A DNA stretch of 64,000 bases from contig OW051497.1 of assembly GCA_932521035.1 (NCBI GenBank), forward strand, positions 10,726,001-10,790,000, written 5' to 3'. The notes beneath the pieces were generated by a model, which had not been told where the DNA came from, searched no databases, and saw nothing but the letters and a program-made list of their open reading frames with translations. Origin of the DNA: Oscheius dolichura (lineage: Eukaryota > Nematoda > Chromadorea > Rhabditida > Rhabditidae). The position numbers and the translations under genes were made by a program. Shown here in pieces: positions 24,788 to 35,877 of the stretch (position 1 is its first letter; each line of letters begins with the position of its first letter).

Positions 24788-25303
24788 TTATTCTTTATAG
24801 ACGTTAACTGGCCGAGTGCTGCGGATTAGCTGGTACCTGGAAAGGGATGCTCTTAGAAAGCTGGAAAATAGAGAGGTTCGTGAGTCATGTAGTCTGCCCT
24901 CTCCTCTTGAAAGGACTCAACGACGCATAGTTCAATTTCTAACTACTAGAAGACAACTATGACAAGGCACTTTTTACTCACTCGTCCCATGTCATCCTCA
25001 CTTACTCACCCAGCACTTTCAGCTTCCAAAACATTTTGATTCAATCTAAATTTTAAATTTTATAAGACAGTATAGAAACGCACTTGACAGCCATTTCATA
25101 TGCTTCTGCATTTACAAAAGCGGTATTATGAAAAACCAGCTGCCGCTCTGGAAGATAATGAAACTAAAACTATGGGGTACAGTATGCCAATCATTCTGAA
25201 CCTTCTTGCTAAGTGGGGCTGCTGTATTGACTACATAGAGATAGTAAAAAATAGCTGGAAGAAGTATCAATAGACAGATGTAGACCTTAGCGCGGGGTTC
25301 CAT
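24788..25303 (-). CDS. Orphan small single-pass membrane protein
   Basis: Not recognised. ATG 25303 starts MEPRAKVYICLLILLPAIFY, one strong N-terminal hydrophobic segment, so a type II anchor or signal peptide. Exons then appear to encode LVFHNTAFVNAEAYEMAVK, LNQNVLEAESAG and FLRASLSRYQLIRSTRPVNV before a stop at 24788-24790. Total about 105 residues. The first splice is ambiguous (intron of about 35 or 56 bases); the later ones use GTGCGT and GTGAGT donors with ATTTAG and TTCCAG acceptors. Short integral proteins of this layout are common among mitochondrial assembly factors, but that is only an analogy. Confidence 0.5.
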
Positions 25304-27442
25304 TTGACACAGGGGAATATGTCAGACACAGACTTTGTCTCATTGGAGGGATAACGGGAAAGGGAGACCTCCCTGGAACATTTCAGTCAATTTGAAAAAG
25401 AAGAAACGAGAGACTCTAAAAATAGCCACCTTCTGTATGAAAGGACCCCAAAAGGACGCCCCCCAAAACAGTATCTACTATGCAAAAGTTAGCACCATAT
25501 AAGTAAGGTGCCAAAATCCCAGTTCAGCTAAACATCCAGGTTCAAAGCTTTAGGCTTAAATTCTTGTCAGAACTTTTAGTCCTGCCTTTACTGACTTCTT
25601 CCAAACATCGGAGGTGTCTTGTTCAGAGCATGTAATTTGTATTCTTTTCTTCCTCACCCATTCGGTATTCAGCGGACAGAAGGGCAGCTCTGATTAGGTA
25701 ATTTGGGGACAACAACCCCACGCTTTCCTCTTCCTACAAGGTTTCGATGCGCCGAACCTGGATGCTGTGTTTTAATATTCTCCAAAAAGATAGTTTACAG
25801 AGCCTCGCGGATATCCGCATCGGCACGTTCCTGACCTTAGTTCTTCAACTTTCCCACTATTCTCGGAAATGATATTTTCTTCCCCTCTCACACCCACAAA
25901 AAGACATCAAGCTTCACCGCCTGCGATGTTCTCGAGAGAGAAAAAAAAACGAAGAGCAAAAGATCCCAACTAAGACAATCGCGAAAAAATCGTGTTTTTC
26001 GACATATAGAACACATTCATCATGGCTGTTTTGGGAAAGTAAGGACGATGAAGTCCCTCTTTCACTCATCAATTTAATGTCTCTTGAACACCCCCTCTAA
26101 CTAGCTAAATTTACGTAATGACCCTAAAACTTCCCCCATATCTGTGTCCACTGTTGGCAGACAGACGTAAGCAAAACACACTATCTCTTTCCCGATTTAC
26201 CGAATTACTCCAGCGTGACATCAATGAGACTAGGGAATTCTTTGGTCTCGCTTAATTGGATACAAGAGAGAGTAGTTGTCACAAAGTTGAATAAAATGCT
26301 TACGCTAGACTAGAGTACGCGAGAGTTCCAAGTTCATGACACATTCTGAACCCCCTGCCAGTTCAAGGAGCAAAATGTACTCAACTAGACTCTTTTGGAA
26401 ACGCCTTGGATTAAAGTTGATAACCAAGTTCCTCTTCTCTAAAGGAAGGAATCTAAAATCACCGATCAGGACAACCACCTGCCGTGAAAAAAATGATGCC
26501 AACTGAAGATATTTCCCCTTCCGGCAGCTGTTTATTTAATGTACGATTTCTCTGACCTAGACCATGCCGCGTAGGTTTCTATTTCAATATTGGAAACCTT
26601 TCCGTCCCTATAACGTATGAACTATCATAATCCCTGACCAAAACAAAGTATTGTGATCTCGACTAATAAACTTAATTTTTGGGAAATAACATTTTTGTTG
26701 ACCTGGTCTCTTACATAGATTCTATTAATCTAAATACCATTTCAATATTTTTTCCCAGCTGTTTGCTATTATTCAGACCGGACGCCTCTATCCATTTTTA
26801 CCCTCTAGTGCCTGATTTCTGAAGCCAGCGCTGACCAAAATAATTAGCGAACAGTGAGGTTTTGGACTAAGAGTATTATCGGGTTTGCGTCTTATCCCAT
26901 GTGCCACCCTTTATTTACATCTTCTAAATATGGCTATCTTATTAGATTCCCTGGCTATTTATGCATTTTCATCCACGTCGTCATGTCACAACCCACTTTC
27001 GCTTTTTGCTCCCTGTTAACAAATCTTCCTTCCACTCGACTAGTCCTCGATGACGCCTCACCCCCTTCTCTTTTCATTGTGCACGAAAGCATGCTCACCT
27101 ATATATACTCGAAAGCTTCTCTTTCTCATTATCGCCTTGTGCCCACCTTAGGTAGTAATACAACCTTTGTGCGAGAGTTTCAAACGCCTCCGCCCCTTCT
27201 CGGCTTACAAATTTGAACTTTGTTCAAACGGGTATTTTTCGGGAAGCTTCATTTGCTTGTAGCTGGCTCCGCCCACCGTTCTTTAAAAGTAGCCAGAGGC
27301 TAGGAGTTTCACTGGGTCCAAGTAATATTATTGCCCTTCATAATGAAACGTTTAAGACGGAGATCCTTCCATTTATTTCATAGCTTTCTCCTTCTTCCAC
27401 TCCTATACAACTTCAATATACCAACAGCTTCCAGATTCAGAT
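25304..27442. other. Intergenic region without a recognised gene
   Basis: About 2.1 kb, AT-rich. A 120-codon open frame at 26854-27216 (plus) is pyrimidine-rich and has no similarity or splice support. It holds the upstream region of the secreted gene at 27443. Confidence 0.35.
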
Positions 27443-27982
27443 ATGCGGTTTTTCTCCCTCACCGTCTTCTTCTGTCTCTTGGCTATGGCTTTCGGCATGT
27501 TCCGAGGTGCCCCAAAGGTGCGTCTTCACTTCTTGAACTAGGGAATCACCAGCTTAACTTCTATTTAAATATCCAGCCAGGAACCATAGAACCAGACTCC
27601 CTAATGACCCTCATTTCTACTCTACGGGGAAGTCTCCTCCTACACCATGTTGGGAACCTATTCAAAATTCGTGTAGCATAAAGGGAGCGCTACAGACCGG
27701 CGAGGGTGTGGGAGTTGATGTGACGCAATATTATTTACATTGTAATATTCAATGGGGAGAACAATGCTTCTGTTTTTAGGGTATTGCTACGATTAACAGC
27801 GAGACCGGTGACGTAATGTATCTGGCCATGCCGAATCGCCGTCACATGTTTGACAAGAGGAAGTAAGTTATTTGAATGAATGGCTAATTTATGTTTACTA
27901 CTCCTCTTCCGCCTTCTAATAACAATATATATTCTCATTTAGGTGTCTCTTCTGCCCGGCTGACTACGAAGACCGGCGATAA
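27443..27982 (+). CDS. Small secreted protein, weak FGF-like C-terminal resemblance
   Basis: Signal peptide MRFFSLTVFFCLLAMAFG at the start. Four exons: the first probably ends at the G|GTGCCC donor. The second carries RNHRTRLPNDPHFYSTGKSP and PCWEPIQNSCSIKGALQTG; the third GIATINSETGDVMYLAMPNR; the fourth CLFCPADYEDRR and stop. About 110 residues with several cysteines. The part VGVDGIATINSETGDVMYLA followed by a basic patch and CLF resembles the middle of an FGF core (GVVxI...YLAMN...CLF), but the protein is too short for a full beta-trefoil. Treat as a secreted orphan. Exon 1 could instead end at AAG|GTGCGT, giving a shorter product. Confidence 0.55.
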
Positions 27983-28013
27983 GTAACAAATGGCAATAAA
28001 TTGTTCATTCTTG

Positions 28014-28659
28014 TTAACCAAGCCAACCTAAACTTCCTTGGATCACTCCATCCGCGGCTCCTTTCCAGAAACGTTTCATCGGTCCTTCGGGACGGTAGAT
28101 CTCGTAGACGGGGTAGCCGGTCTGCTGGGGATAGGTTCCATAGTTCATTGGCATCCCTGCTCCGATTCCTCCGATTCCTCCCATTCCTCCCATACCATAG
28201 GAGGAGGGGTAACCCACCCCCACTGGGTAAGAAGGATACGCCGCTACTGGAACAACCTGAACAAAAACTTTGATTAAAGTGGTCCGACTGGTTTCGAAGC
28301 CATTGAAATTGTAGAATTTGGCATGCAAAGGTATATTCTCCTTTTTTCCCATAGGGGGCTGTTTTGAATAATAAGATTCTCTGAATATCCAGGGATCTAT
28401 TCATTAGCCCTCGAACTGACAGGTTATGAGGATGGGTCATTGGTCTGGATCATTAACGGCGCTCTTAGGAACTTTCATTAACAAAGAGGCCGGAAAGCAG
28501 AGAAAAACTGACCCCGGCGGAATATGGCTGGATATAGGACGGCTGCGGGAGAAGGGGCTGGTAGCCTTGGTTCGCTCCAGCATCACCGGCAGTCACTCCC
28601 AGGGAGAAGATAGCTTGGCCCAGTGCCGTAGGAATGCAAACGATAAGAGTTAGCCACAT
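28014..28659 (-). CDS. Secreted Gly/Tyr/Pro-rich protein
   Basis: Two exons. ATG 28659 begins a signal peptide MWLTLIVCIPTALGQ, then a Gly/Gln/Pro/Tyr segment (YQPLLPQPSYIQPYSAG). After an intron of about 245 bases comes a low-complexity stretch (YPVGVGYPSSYGMGGMGGIG) and a positively charged end (RPEGPMKRFWKGAADGVIQG). About 129 residues. Composition fits nematode secreted structural or antimicrobial-like Gly/Tyr-rich proteins; no enzymatic domain. The next gene on the same strand has the same style, so the two may be old relatives or simply convergent. Function is not shown by sequence. Confidence 0.7.
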
Positions 28660-28974
28660 TAAAATGAGTTGATGACTGCTGCGAGGGATTGAAGATGGAT
28701 TGAGTAACTACCCGACGGCCTTGGAGGACCACTTCAAAAAAGGGACGAGGGAGGAAAGGGCGCCATCGCTCTTTTGAAGCGGGTCAGGTATGTACCTGAC
28801 ATTGGAAGCATCAGAGAAGAGAAATAAAGCACTTGATGCCCTTTTTGGCCGGCTTCTCCAACAGGAACAAGCTCTTCTAGCACTTCCTCTTCTACTTCTT
28901 TGCTTCTCTTTAAACCATTTATTAAAATCAGAAGATTAAGTGTATCATTTGTTAAAACTACAAAATGCTCTTCA

Positions 28975-29954
28975 TTATTTTTTCTTCTTGCCCATTGCTC
29001 CCAATGCCGCTCCCATTAGGGCACCTCTTAACATTCCGCCGACACCTGAAATTGGGCGTTCTTTGTCTCGACTGGTCCATTTGAACCCCCCGAATGGGGA
29101 TGGGCCTCCTTTAAATAATGTACACTGGTGGCTGAGTTCAAGTATTGTTTCGTGTTACGTCTTTTTGAATAAGAAACACCTGAGGGAGGAGAACGAATGC
29201 GAGAACGTGTTGCTATAATCGGTACGCGAGTATTCTATAGGATTTGCACGGATTATTATAAGGTGGAATATTGCCACAGGGGAGAACTAGGTCATGTGAA
29301 ATACGATATCTTCCCCTTCCCTGCGGAATATCTAATTTGGGATAGTTCTCAGAAAACAGGCATAGATCACAAAACCAAACAGATTCGGGTTTTTTGTTTG
29401 GAGATTAACTTTTTGAGAAAAATATACCAAAACGTGGGAGAACGTCAGAAACCTCAACAATGGGAACGTTTCAGACTAGTTTCGCTCGCTAAACTTCCAA
29501 GTGTGCCGACTATTCAACCAAATAGTTGTTAGCAGTTAAAATGAATGGAAGTAAAGCAACTTCTCATTTTAAAAAAGGATTCTAAATTTAGCTCAATATT
29601 ACAGCTGCCCGCTCCACAGTTTAGGAGGCGCCTGCCCCGTTTTAGGTGGGTTAATAGGTGCAGACGGTTTGGATTGATAAAAACGGTCTTAACAGTAAGG
29701 AAATCCTAAGGAAGCGGACTGTAGGTGTATTGCCAGGTTTGTAGTAATACAGTGGAAATAAATTGCTACTTACCTCCGTATCCCCCCATCATGGGGTATC
29801 CACCGTAACCTCCCATCATCGGATATCCACCATAACCGCCCATCATTCCTGGATATCCGCCCATCATCATCGGTGATCCATACATCATTGGCCCATAGCC
29901 CCACTGGGCACAGACAGGAGAGGCGACCAGCAAAAGGAGGAGAAGAATGTACAT
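28975..29954 (-). CDS. Secreted Gly/Met/Tyr repeat peptide with hidden second exon
   Basis: ATG 29954 begins a signal peptide MYILLLLLLVASPVCA, then QWGYGPMMYG and short repeats of MMGGYGGYP. Read straight through, the frame stops at GGT AAG TAG. That triplet set is also a perfect GTAAGT splice donor. Splicing to the TTTCAG acceptor near 29049 continues the frame as GVGGMLRGALMGAALGAMGK and three more lysines, stop at 28975-28977, giving about 84 residues. The second exon keeps the Gly/Met bias and adds a hydrophobic helix with a Lys tail. The QWGYG start and YGGY repeats recall nematode YGGY-type neuropeptide-like/antimicrobial peptides. The intron of about 720 bases is unusually long here. 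Confidence 0.65.
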
Positions 29955-30405
29955 ATTGGCAGAGTCAAAACACGAGGTGAAATGGTATTAAAGAGGAGAA
30001 ACAGTTTTTCTTCCTAAAAACCTGTCTTGACCCGAAAATGAATTCGCTGAAGTGTTGACACAGAAGAACAAATGGCTTTGGAGATTTATTTCTAGAAAAC
30101 AGTAAGCTGTACAGTCAGTTCGTGGACGGGTCACTGTCACTCGGCGAATTCAAGGTCGTCGACCATCCTGTCGGCAGCCAGTTGAATTAGAAACCTCCTC
30201 CCACCACATCACCAATCTTTTGTCGAATTCGTATTCACACTGCTCGGCCGGCGAACCAGTCTGTCAAATTGGACGAGTTAGAAAAAGTTTGAACTCTTCC
30301 AATTTAGAACTTCTGTCTCTCTCGAGTGTAAAATGACAAAATGACAACGTGATCGTGTTGTGACTGTCCCCTTTTTAATACCGAACCACAAATAGAGTTT
30401 AAGAC
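29955..30405. other. Intergenic, no gene seen
   Basis: Upstream of the repeat-peptide gene and downstream of the receptor gene; no coding support. Confidence 0.4.
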
Positions 30406-32850
30406 CTACCCCGATGGGTCTATTGCCAGGTGACTATTCTTCCTCGCCACAGATTGACACAAAGGCATAAGCGGTACCAAGAGAAAGCAGTTGGAATGAA
30501 GTTCTGTTGCTGCCTGTTCCCTCGAAGTGCAAGTCGGATCAGCCAGAGTCCCTCGTCTAATCCTGATCTTTCTTTATCCCATACTCCTTCTCCTTACCTG
30601 AAGTTGTTCACTCCCAAATGTCGTTCCAATGTCCGTCGATAGACTACAGACACTGAGGGAGAAGGAACAAATCGCGACAGAACCCCCACGTTGGTATGCC
30701 TCCGTGCATTGGTAAGCCATGTCATATCGTCTTTAAGTGCTCTACGATGCCTCTATAATCATTTTTTAATAAATAGAAATCTAAAAAAAAAGGACTTTGC
30801 TCATCCAGAAATAGAGCAGCGGATTCCATAATACGGACGTCATGGCTATAGCATGGACGTTGAGTAGTTTGAAGTACATTTGTTCCATGATTAGGGGAAT
30901 GCCGAGGTCTTTGATTAAGTTGACAGCTGAGAGAGGAAGCCACGACGCCATGAATACAACAACCATCAGGATTAGCACATACCTAAGAATTAATTGTTTT
31001 CTCAAAAACATGAAAGAGCTTACATTACACGGCGTTTCCTTACAGCTGTTTGAGCCTGTTGGGTAGCTGTTAACATGGAGCCCTCTTCAACTATCCAATC
31101 GGCACGTACCTGAAAAATGTGACAATATAGGTTTGTTCCGAGTGTTCCCGTCTAAAAGTTTTCGTTGTTTGAATCCCCTACAACCGCTAGTATATGTTTA
31201 TTTTAAGACCTTATTTTGGCATCCGGGAAACTCGTCAGCAAAATCGCTCGTTTCCGTGTAAACTTTTTTAGCAACGGAATTGAACCACTTCCAAGAATGT
31301 TTAGAGATATGTTGCATATTCTGGGGAAACAAATTTCTCTGTCGAGCGGGAGAATTCGAGTTTGGAAAATGGAAACAATTGAGGAGGTTCCCGTTCTGTT
31401 CTATCTTCTCTTCTCTCTTCTCTCTGCTGTCTTTCCCCTTTTTGATCAGCAGCAGATATGCGTGTCAATGTGCATTACAAGCCCTCTCGCTCTAGTCTCA
31501 TCCCTGACACTGATTGAAAATGAGCCGTGTAGTCAACATGGTCGCGAGCACCACTTCAGTGAGCTGTCATCAATTTAGGCAGTTTGAACAGGCGGCAATT
31601 ATTTCCAAATTTGAACAAATAGAGACAGACAGAGGAAAGAGGAAATTAATCACCTTCTGTAGTATTTTCCAATAGCAGAAGGACATAATTATAGCCGGGA
31701 TAAGAAATTGAATAATTAACAAAACAATGCCATAAATGACTTTGGTATGGTGTTCACTGCCCCAGTTGAATTCTCCACAAAACTGAAAAATTGCCTATTT
31801 TTGAGAGGCTAGGACTTCGGGGAATTACCTCTCCACAGAGTGTGATGTTTTCCATAGTCAATGTTTTCAAAGACTGCGAGTAATATAAGGGGGAAGAGGC
31901 TACCAAAGCAGCTACCCAAGTGATCAGCAATAACATCTAAACAGCTATTCCCTGTTGCCTAATAACCAGACAAACTTGAGCGGTTTTCAAATTCCAGGGT
32001 TCCTTCAACGGGGTAACAATACTTCGATACCGGTCCATTGCAATATAACAAAGACACCATGATGAGATGAGCACTGAAATAGAAACACATTAATCTATGC
32101 GCTCATCTCTATTCTAGTAGCCAGAAACAGGCTGAATTCTGAAATATTCATACTTCCTTGAAGGGAAAAGGTTGCAAAATGTTACTGGAAGCAGTCTTAG
32201 ACAAGCAATCCCAAGCAAGATCAGCTTGCAATTGAATTTCCTTCAAATCTTTGCGGCTACTTTACTCAAAGGGGTCAGGGACGTGTTCCCCTATTTTGGG
32301 AAGGCAAGAGGGTTTAAAGGAACAGTCAGGGAGCTCGGTTTGAGCATTTGTTTGAGAATGAGCATGAGTATTACCTGATATGGCTTGACAAGAGGGTACC
32401 AGTTTACAAAGAAGTAATCCAAACATCCACCGTTTCATAAAGGCGAGGACAGGAGTAATTGGCACGGCTGTTATACATAGTAGCTGAAATTTCCTGACTC
32501 TTTGCTCATTTGTGAAGATACGCCACCAGGTCAGAAACAGCCAAATTTATAAGAAAGATGTTCGCTACTGTTGAACGTCGCCGTAGAATTATACTGCTTA
32601 TTAACAGGCCATTTCCAATAACGCCAACCAAAAATATTAGAGCATATATAGAGGAATAGATTATCTGAAAAGTGGTTCTATTTGTGATCTTTGTTGTACA
32701 TTTTTTGGCGGGCTCAGCTAACAAGCAGAAGATCAAGGATAACTGCATAATAACGCAGGACTGAGCAGTACTTACCCTGATTTCTATCAATTCCGTCCAA
32801 TCGCCATACATTTGAAGGATGAGATTCACTGCTACACAACCCGATTCCAT
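30406..32850 (-). CDS. Class A GPCR, neuropeptide Y/FMRFamide-receptor type
   Basis: Seven-pass receptor. About ten exons join in phase. TM1: IYALIFLVGVIGNGLLISSI. TM2: NIFLINLAVSDLLLCITAVP. TM3 region: MKRWMFGLLLCKLVPSCQ, then CYIAMDRYRSIVTPLKEPW (DRY motif and second loop, typical of NPY-type receptors). TM4: MLLLITWVAALVASSPLYYS. An ECL2 cysteine pair region follows, then TM5 near 31700 (IVLLIIQFLIPAIIMSFCYW). TM6: LILMVVVFMASWLPLSAVNL. TM7: SVLWNPLLYFWMSKRHRRAL. The KRHRRAL helix-8 start and the WNPLLYFWMSK form match invertebrate NPR receptors. The C-terminal tail is basic and contains cysteines, and ends at 30406 if a 35-base intron is removed. A 66-base in-frame segment before TM1 may be exon or intron. 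The ligand cannot be told. Confidence 0.9.
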
Positions 32851-33636
32851 GACTGAAAAATAGGGAAAATGGCTTTTTCCGCTACAGTTGATTGATTATA
32901 CAAAACAAAAAAAGTGGAGAAAATGATGAGAGAGATAGTTCAGTTCAATGTTTAAGAAACGTGCAGCGGCCCTTTTCCGCTAGGGTTTAAAAACAGATTA
33001 TGAAGTATTGTATAAGGTATAGACTGGTATTAACTGCACATCAGACAAAAAAGAGAAAGATCATAAATTCTACTGACCCCCTTGCTTAATAATAAACGAG
33101 GGGTGAGGTTAATTCTGGCCCAATTCAACCGGTGGAACACCCAACACGAAATAGCTGGGAGCGGATAATTAATGTATTAGAAAAAGCTGCTGTTCCCTTA
33201 TTTGTATGCTGGGTTAGGAAACAAAACAAGAAGAAGGCTTAGCCAGAATAGGACAACTAGTACACAAAGAATCACAAATGCAAATGGGCGAAATTCAATT
33301 GAACGTTCTTGACTAGGTATCAAGTAATGCACCTTATTCGCATGTTTTGAGCATTTTAGGGATTGAGGGGATGAATAATCTTCAGGAAAAGTTAAGGATC
33401 CTTAAAATAAATAGATCTGGCTGTGAAAATGAGAAGTTGAAAATGTTCCCTCCCCCAAAGTGTGTGCTACCCCGAGTAAAAACCACTAAAGAACGCTATG
33501 GTCCTCAATCAGAGACAAAACAAATTGGGCAAGCCGATTGGGTGCACCTGGAGAGGACTCGTTGGCAAATGAGATGTGTGACGGGCGACTGGGCACAATC
33601 AGATGGGTTGTCGTCTGTTTTGAGGAGGAATCTTCC
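32851..33636. other. Upstream region of the receptor, no gene seen
   Basis: No supported gene. It holds the likely promoter of the receptor gene. Confidence 0.35.
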
Positions 33637-33831
33637 TTATAAAGAACCGATGATTCCGCCTTGAACATAAGAGTCAGCATATGAGAAGGGGCTTGTTGTG
33701 CCCTGAGGGCTCCTCCTCCTTGACCCGGTTATAGTGCACCCTGTTATGTAGCATCTACTAAGAGAGATAAGACAGAAGATGAATATGAAAGCTAGAAATC
33801 GTGGGCGTGGGTGTGATCTTATTAGCATCAA
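33637..33831 (-). CDS. Possible secreted peptide with C-x4-C ring and basic cleavage site
   Basis: An open frame of 64 codons: hydrophobic signal-like start (RPRFLAFIFIFCLISLSR), directly followed by CYITGCTITG and a basic site SRRR, then a Ser/Gly-rich tail. The layout (signal peptide, short disulfide ring, Gly, basic site) is that of oxytocin/vasopressin-type precursors. However, the ring lacks the usual Asn5 and Pro7, and no cysteine-rich neurophysin exon was found downstream. It may also be a chance frame: the CTTATCTCTCTTAG just before the peptide looks like a splice acceptor. It lies about 0.8 kb upstream of the receptor gene on the same strand. Confidence 0.2.
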   Translation of the reverse strand: MMLIRSHPRPRFLAFIFIFCLISLSRCYITGCTITGSRRRSPQGTTSPFSYADSYVQGGIIGSL

Positions 33832-35877
33832 AATGGAACGTCTCCTAGTTCCGCTAGAAAGCTACTGTATTCTATTCTCTAATGATTCCACAAGGAGTTG
33901 GAAAGATCACTGAGCTTCTGCTTTCTATGTTTTGGAAGCACTTCTCAAAGCAACACAAAATTTGAAGGTAACAAAGATCTGATCTTTCAAAACGTTGGTG
34001 GCCACCCTCCTTTGTCCGGAAATTCTGTTTCCGCGCTGTTTTGATGTGTGCAAAGAAACAGCTCTCCCTAGTCCTCGAAAGCTTTGTTCTTTTCTTAATT
34101 TAAAAATGTGTTTAAAGAACGAAGACGTCTTCTTGCACCATCTTAATTTTTAGTGATTCAAGAAGAGCTCTTTTGCACAGGTCAAAAGACATAGATTCAG
34201 GATTATGGAAGGAGTTATCGCAACTAATGAGCGGACGTGCTTATTTTGAACACGAAGACGTAATACCTTGCACGGTGAATGGTTCCTAATTCTAGCTCTT
34301 TGCAAAGAAACCAAAGGTTGAATATGAGCACATTTTTAGCTAGACAGGAGCGTTGATAAAAAGGGGCAGGGTGCAAAATATTCCGCTATCAACTGTTAGG
34401 TGCTATGTATCGGGGAGTTATTAGCAATATACGCCAGGTTATAATGGGAGCAAGAAACACGAGAAGTCGGGGAACGCCAATGAGAAGAGCTACAAAAATG
34501 GAATGACCTTCGGTGGCAAATAAATCACGGGACCAGTAGCACTCTCAACCAGAAGCTATCAACGAGTTCAATTTCCGCGAAGGGCAGCCAGAAGAACATG
34601 TTCCGGACATGAACGCCTTCACCGGCTTAAAATAAGGCAGGCTCTTTGTCTTAGAAGAATTCCCCTGGACTATTTATATACGAGATCGCAATCTGTCTGA
34701 GGTATATCCTCATATGCTTCACACCCTAAGCGCGTATTCATCGCCTCAGGGGAAATGGAGCAATTTTAACCCGGAGAAAGAACTAACTAGAAGTAGAGAG
34801 AAGAGAGACCGAGAATAAGTCATAAAAGAGAAGAGCTGTGGCAAGCTGTGGAAGGCAGATAATGTTCTCCAGACGAAGTGACGGATCGCGTTACAAATGG
34901 GTCCCTCTGCGAGCTTTGCGACATAACTTTTAGAGGTGTTTATACGCTTCTTCCAGAAAAACGAGCTCTGTACTCTGATTCGCTAGAAATTGAGATATTT
35001 GTCTAGTTTAATGGGAGAAACATGGAAAAAATAAAGAGAGAAGAAGCGAGCGCGTGGTGTTGCAGTTGCGGGAGGAGAGCGGTGAACACGAGTGAAGAAA
35101 GAAGTTCAAGAGCCTGATTCAAATGAAGTTATGCTCAAGGAGAGGCATATTTCGCAGGGACCAGGAGGCAATTACCCCCGTCGTCTAAAAATATATCTCC
35201 TAATACCATCTAGAAAAGTGACTTCTTTAAAAAATATTCGGAAGTCAGAAAACAGGAAACGAGATGAAGTAGTGGAATTTCCAGCTGATCCAGGAAATGC
35301 GTGCCCATAAAGAAAACTATAAGAGGGGCACGTGATAAAAGTGTGAAATAAAGCCATTGGGAAACGGAAAATACGGGGCTCTCTTGTCAAGTAGAGCTTT
35401 ACTAACCCCACCCCCTTCTTCGATCATCAATGGTCACCTCTTCAATTGGGGCTCTAAAAAACAAAAAAAGAAGAAGATGTCGAGAAGGGAATACACAAAA
35501 TGCGTGGTTGATCACTGGAATAAATAAATAAATAAAGACGATTCCAGACGACTCCTTTGAGATGGAGACACTCCTTTTTTTATTCTTATGTTGATAAAGT
35601 GGTCACCCCCGGGGCCGGAAGGGCCATTTGTCCGCCTTTAAATCTAATGTTCCTTAAGCGTTCGCCGCTTTTCTTCAAGATTACAACGATTCTAATTTCT
35701 TATATGGAAAAATGGCGCGTCAAACTGTGTCACGTTGCGTTGCGCACGTTTTCCTTTCGCTGTCGTTTTCCTTTTCTCGGCCGGTCGCATACGAATAAGT
35801 TTATAAATTATCCCTATTATGAAGATTGTTCCGCTTGAATTAATCATCTTAAACTTGTTAATATGTTCAGTTTATAG
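33832..35877. other. Intergenic region without a recognised gene
   Basis: About 2 kb. A short (AAAT)n run occurs near 35519-35535. Open frames here have no similarity or splice support. Confidence 0.35.

Noticed and set aside
26854-27216. 120-codon plus-strand ORF
   Set aside because: Pyrimidine-rich, no similarity, no splice context; likely chance.
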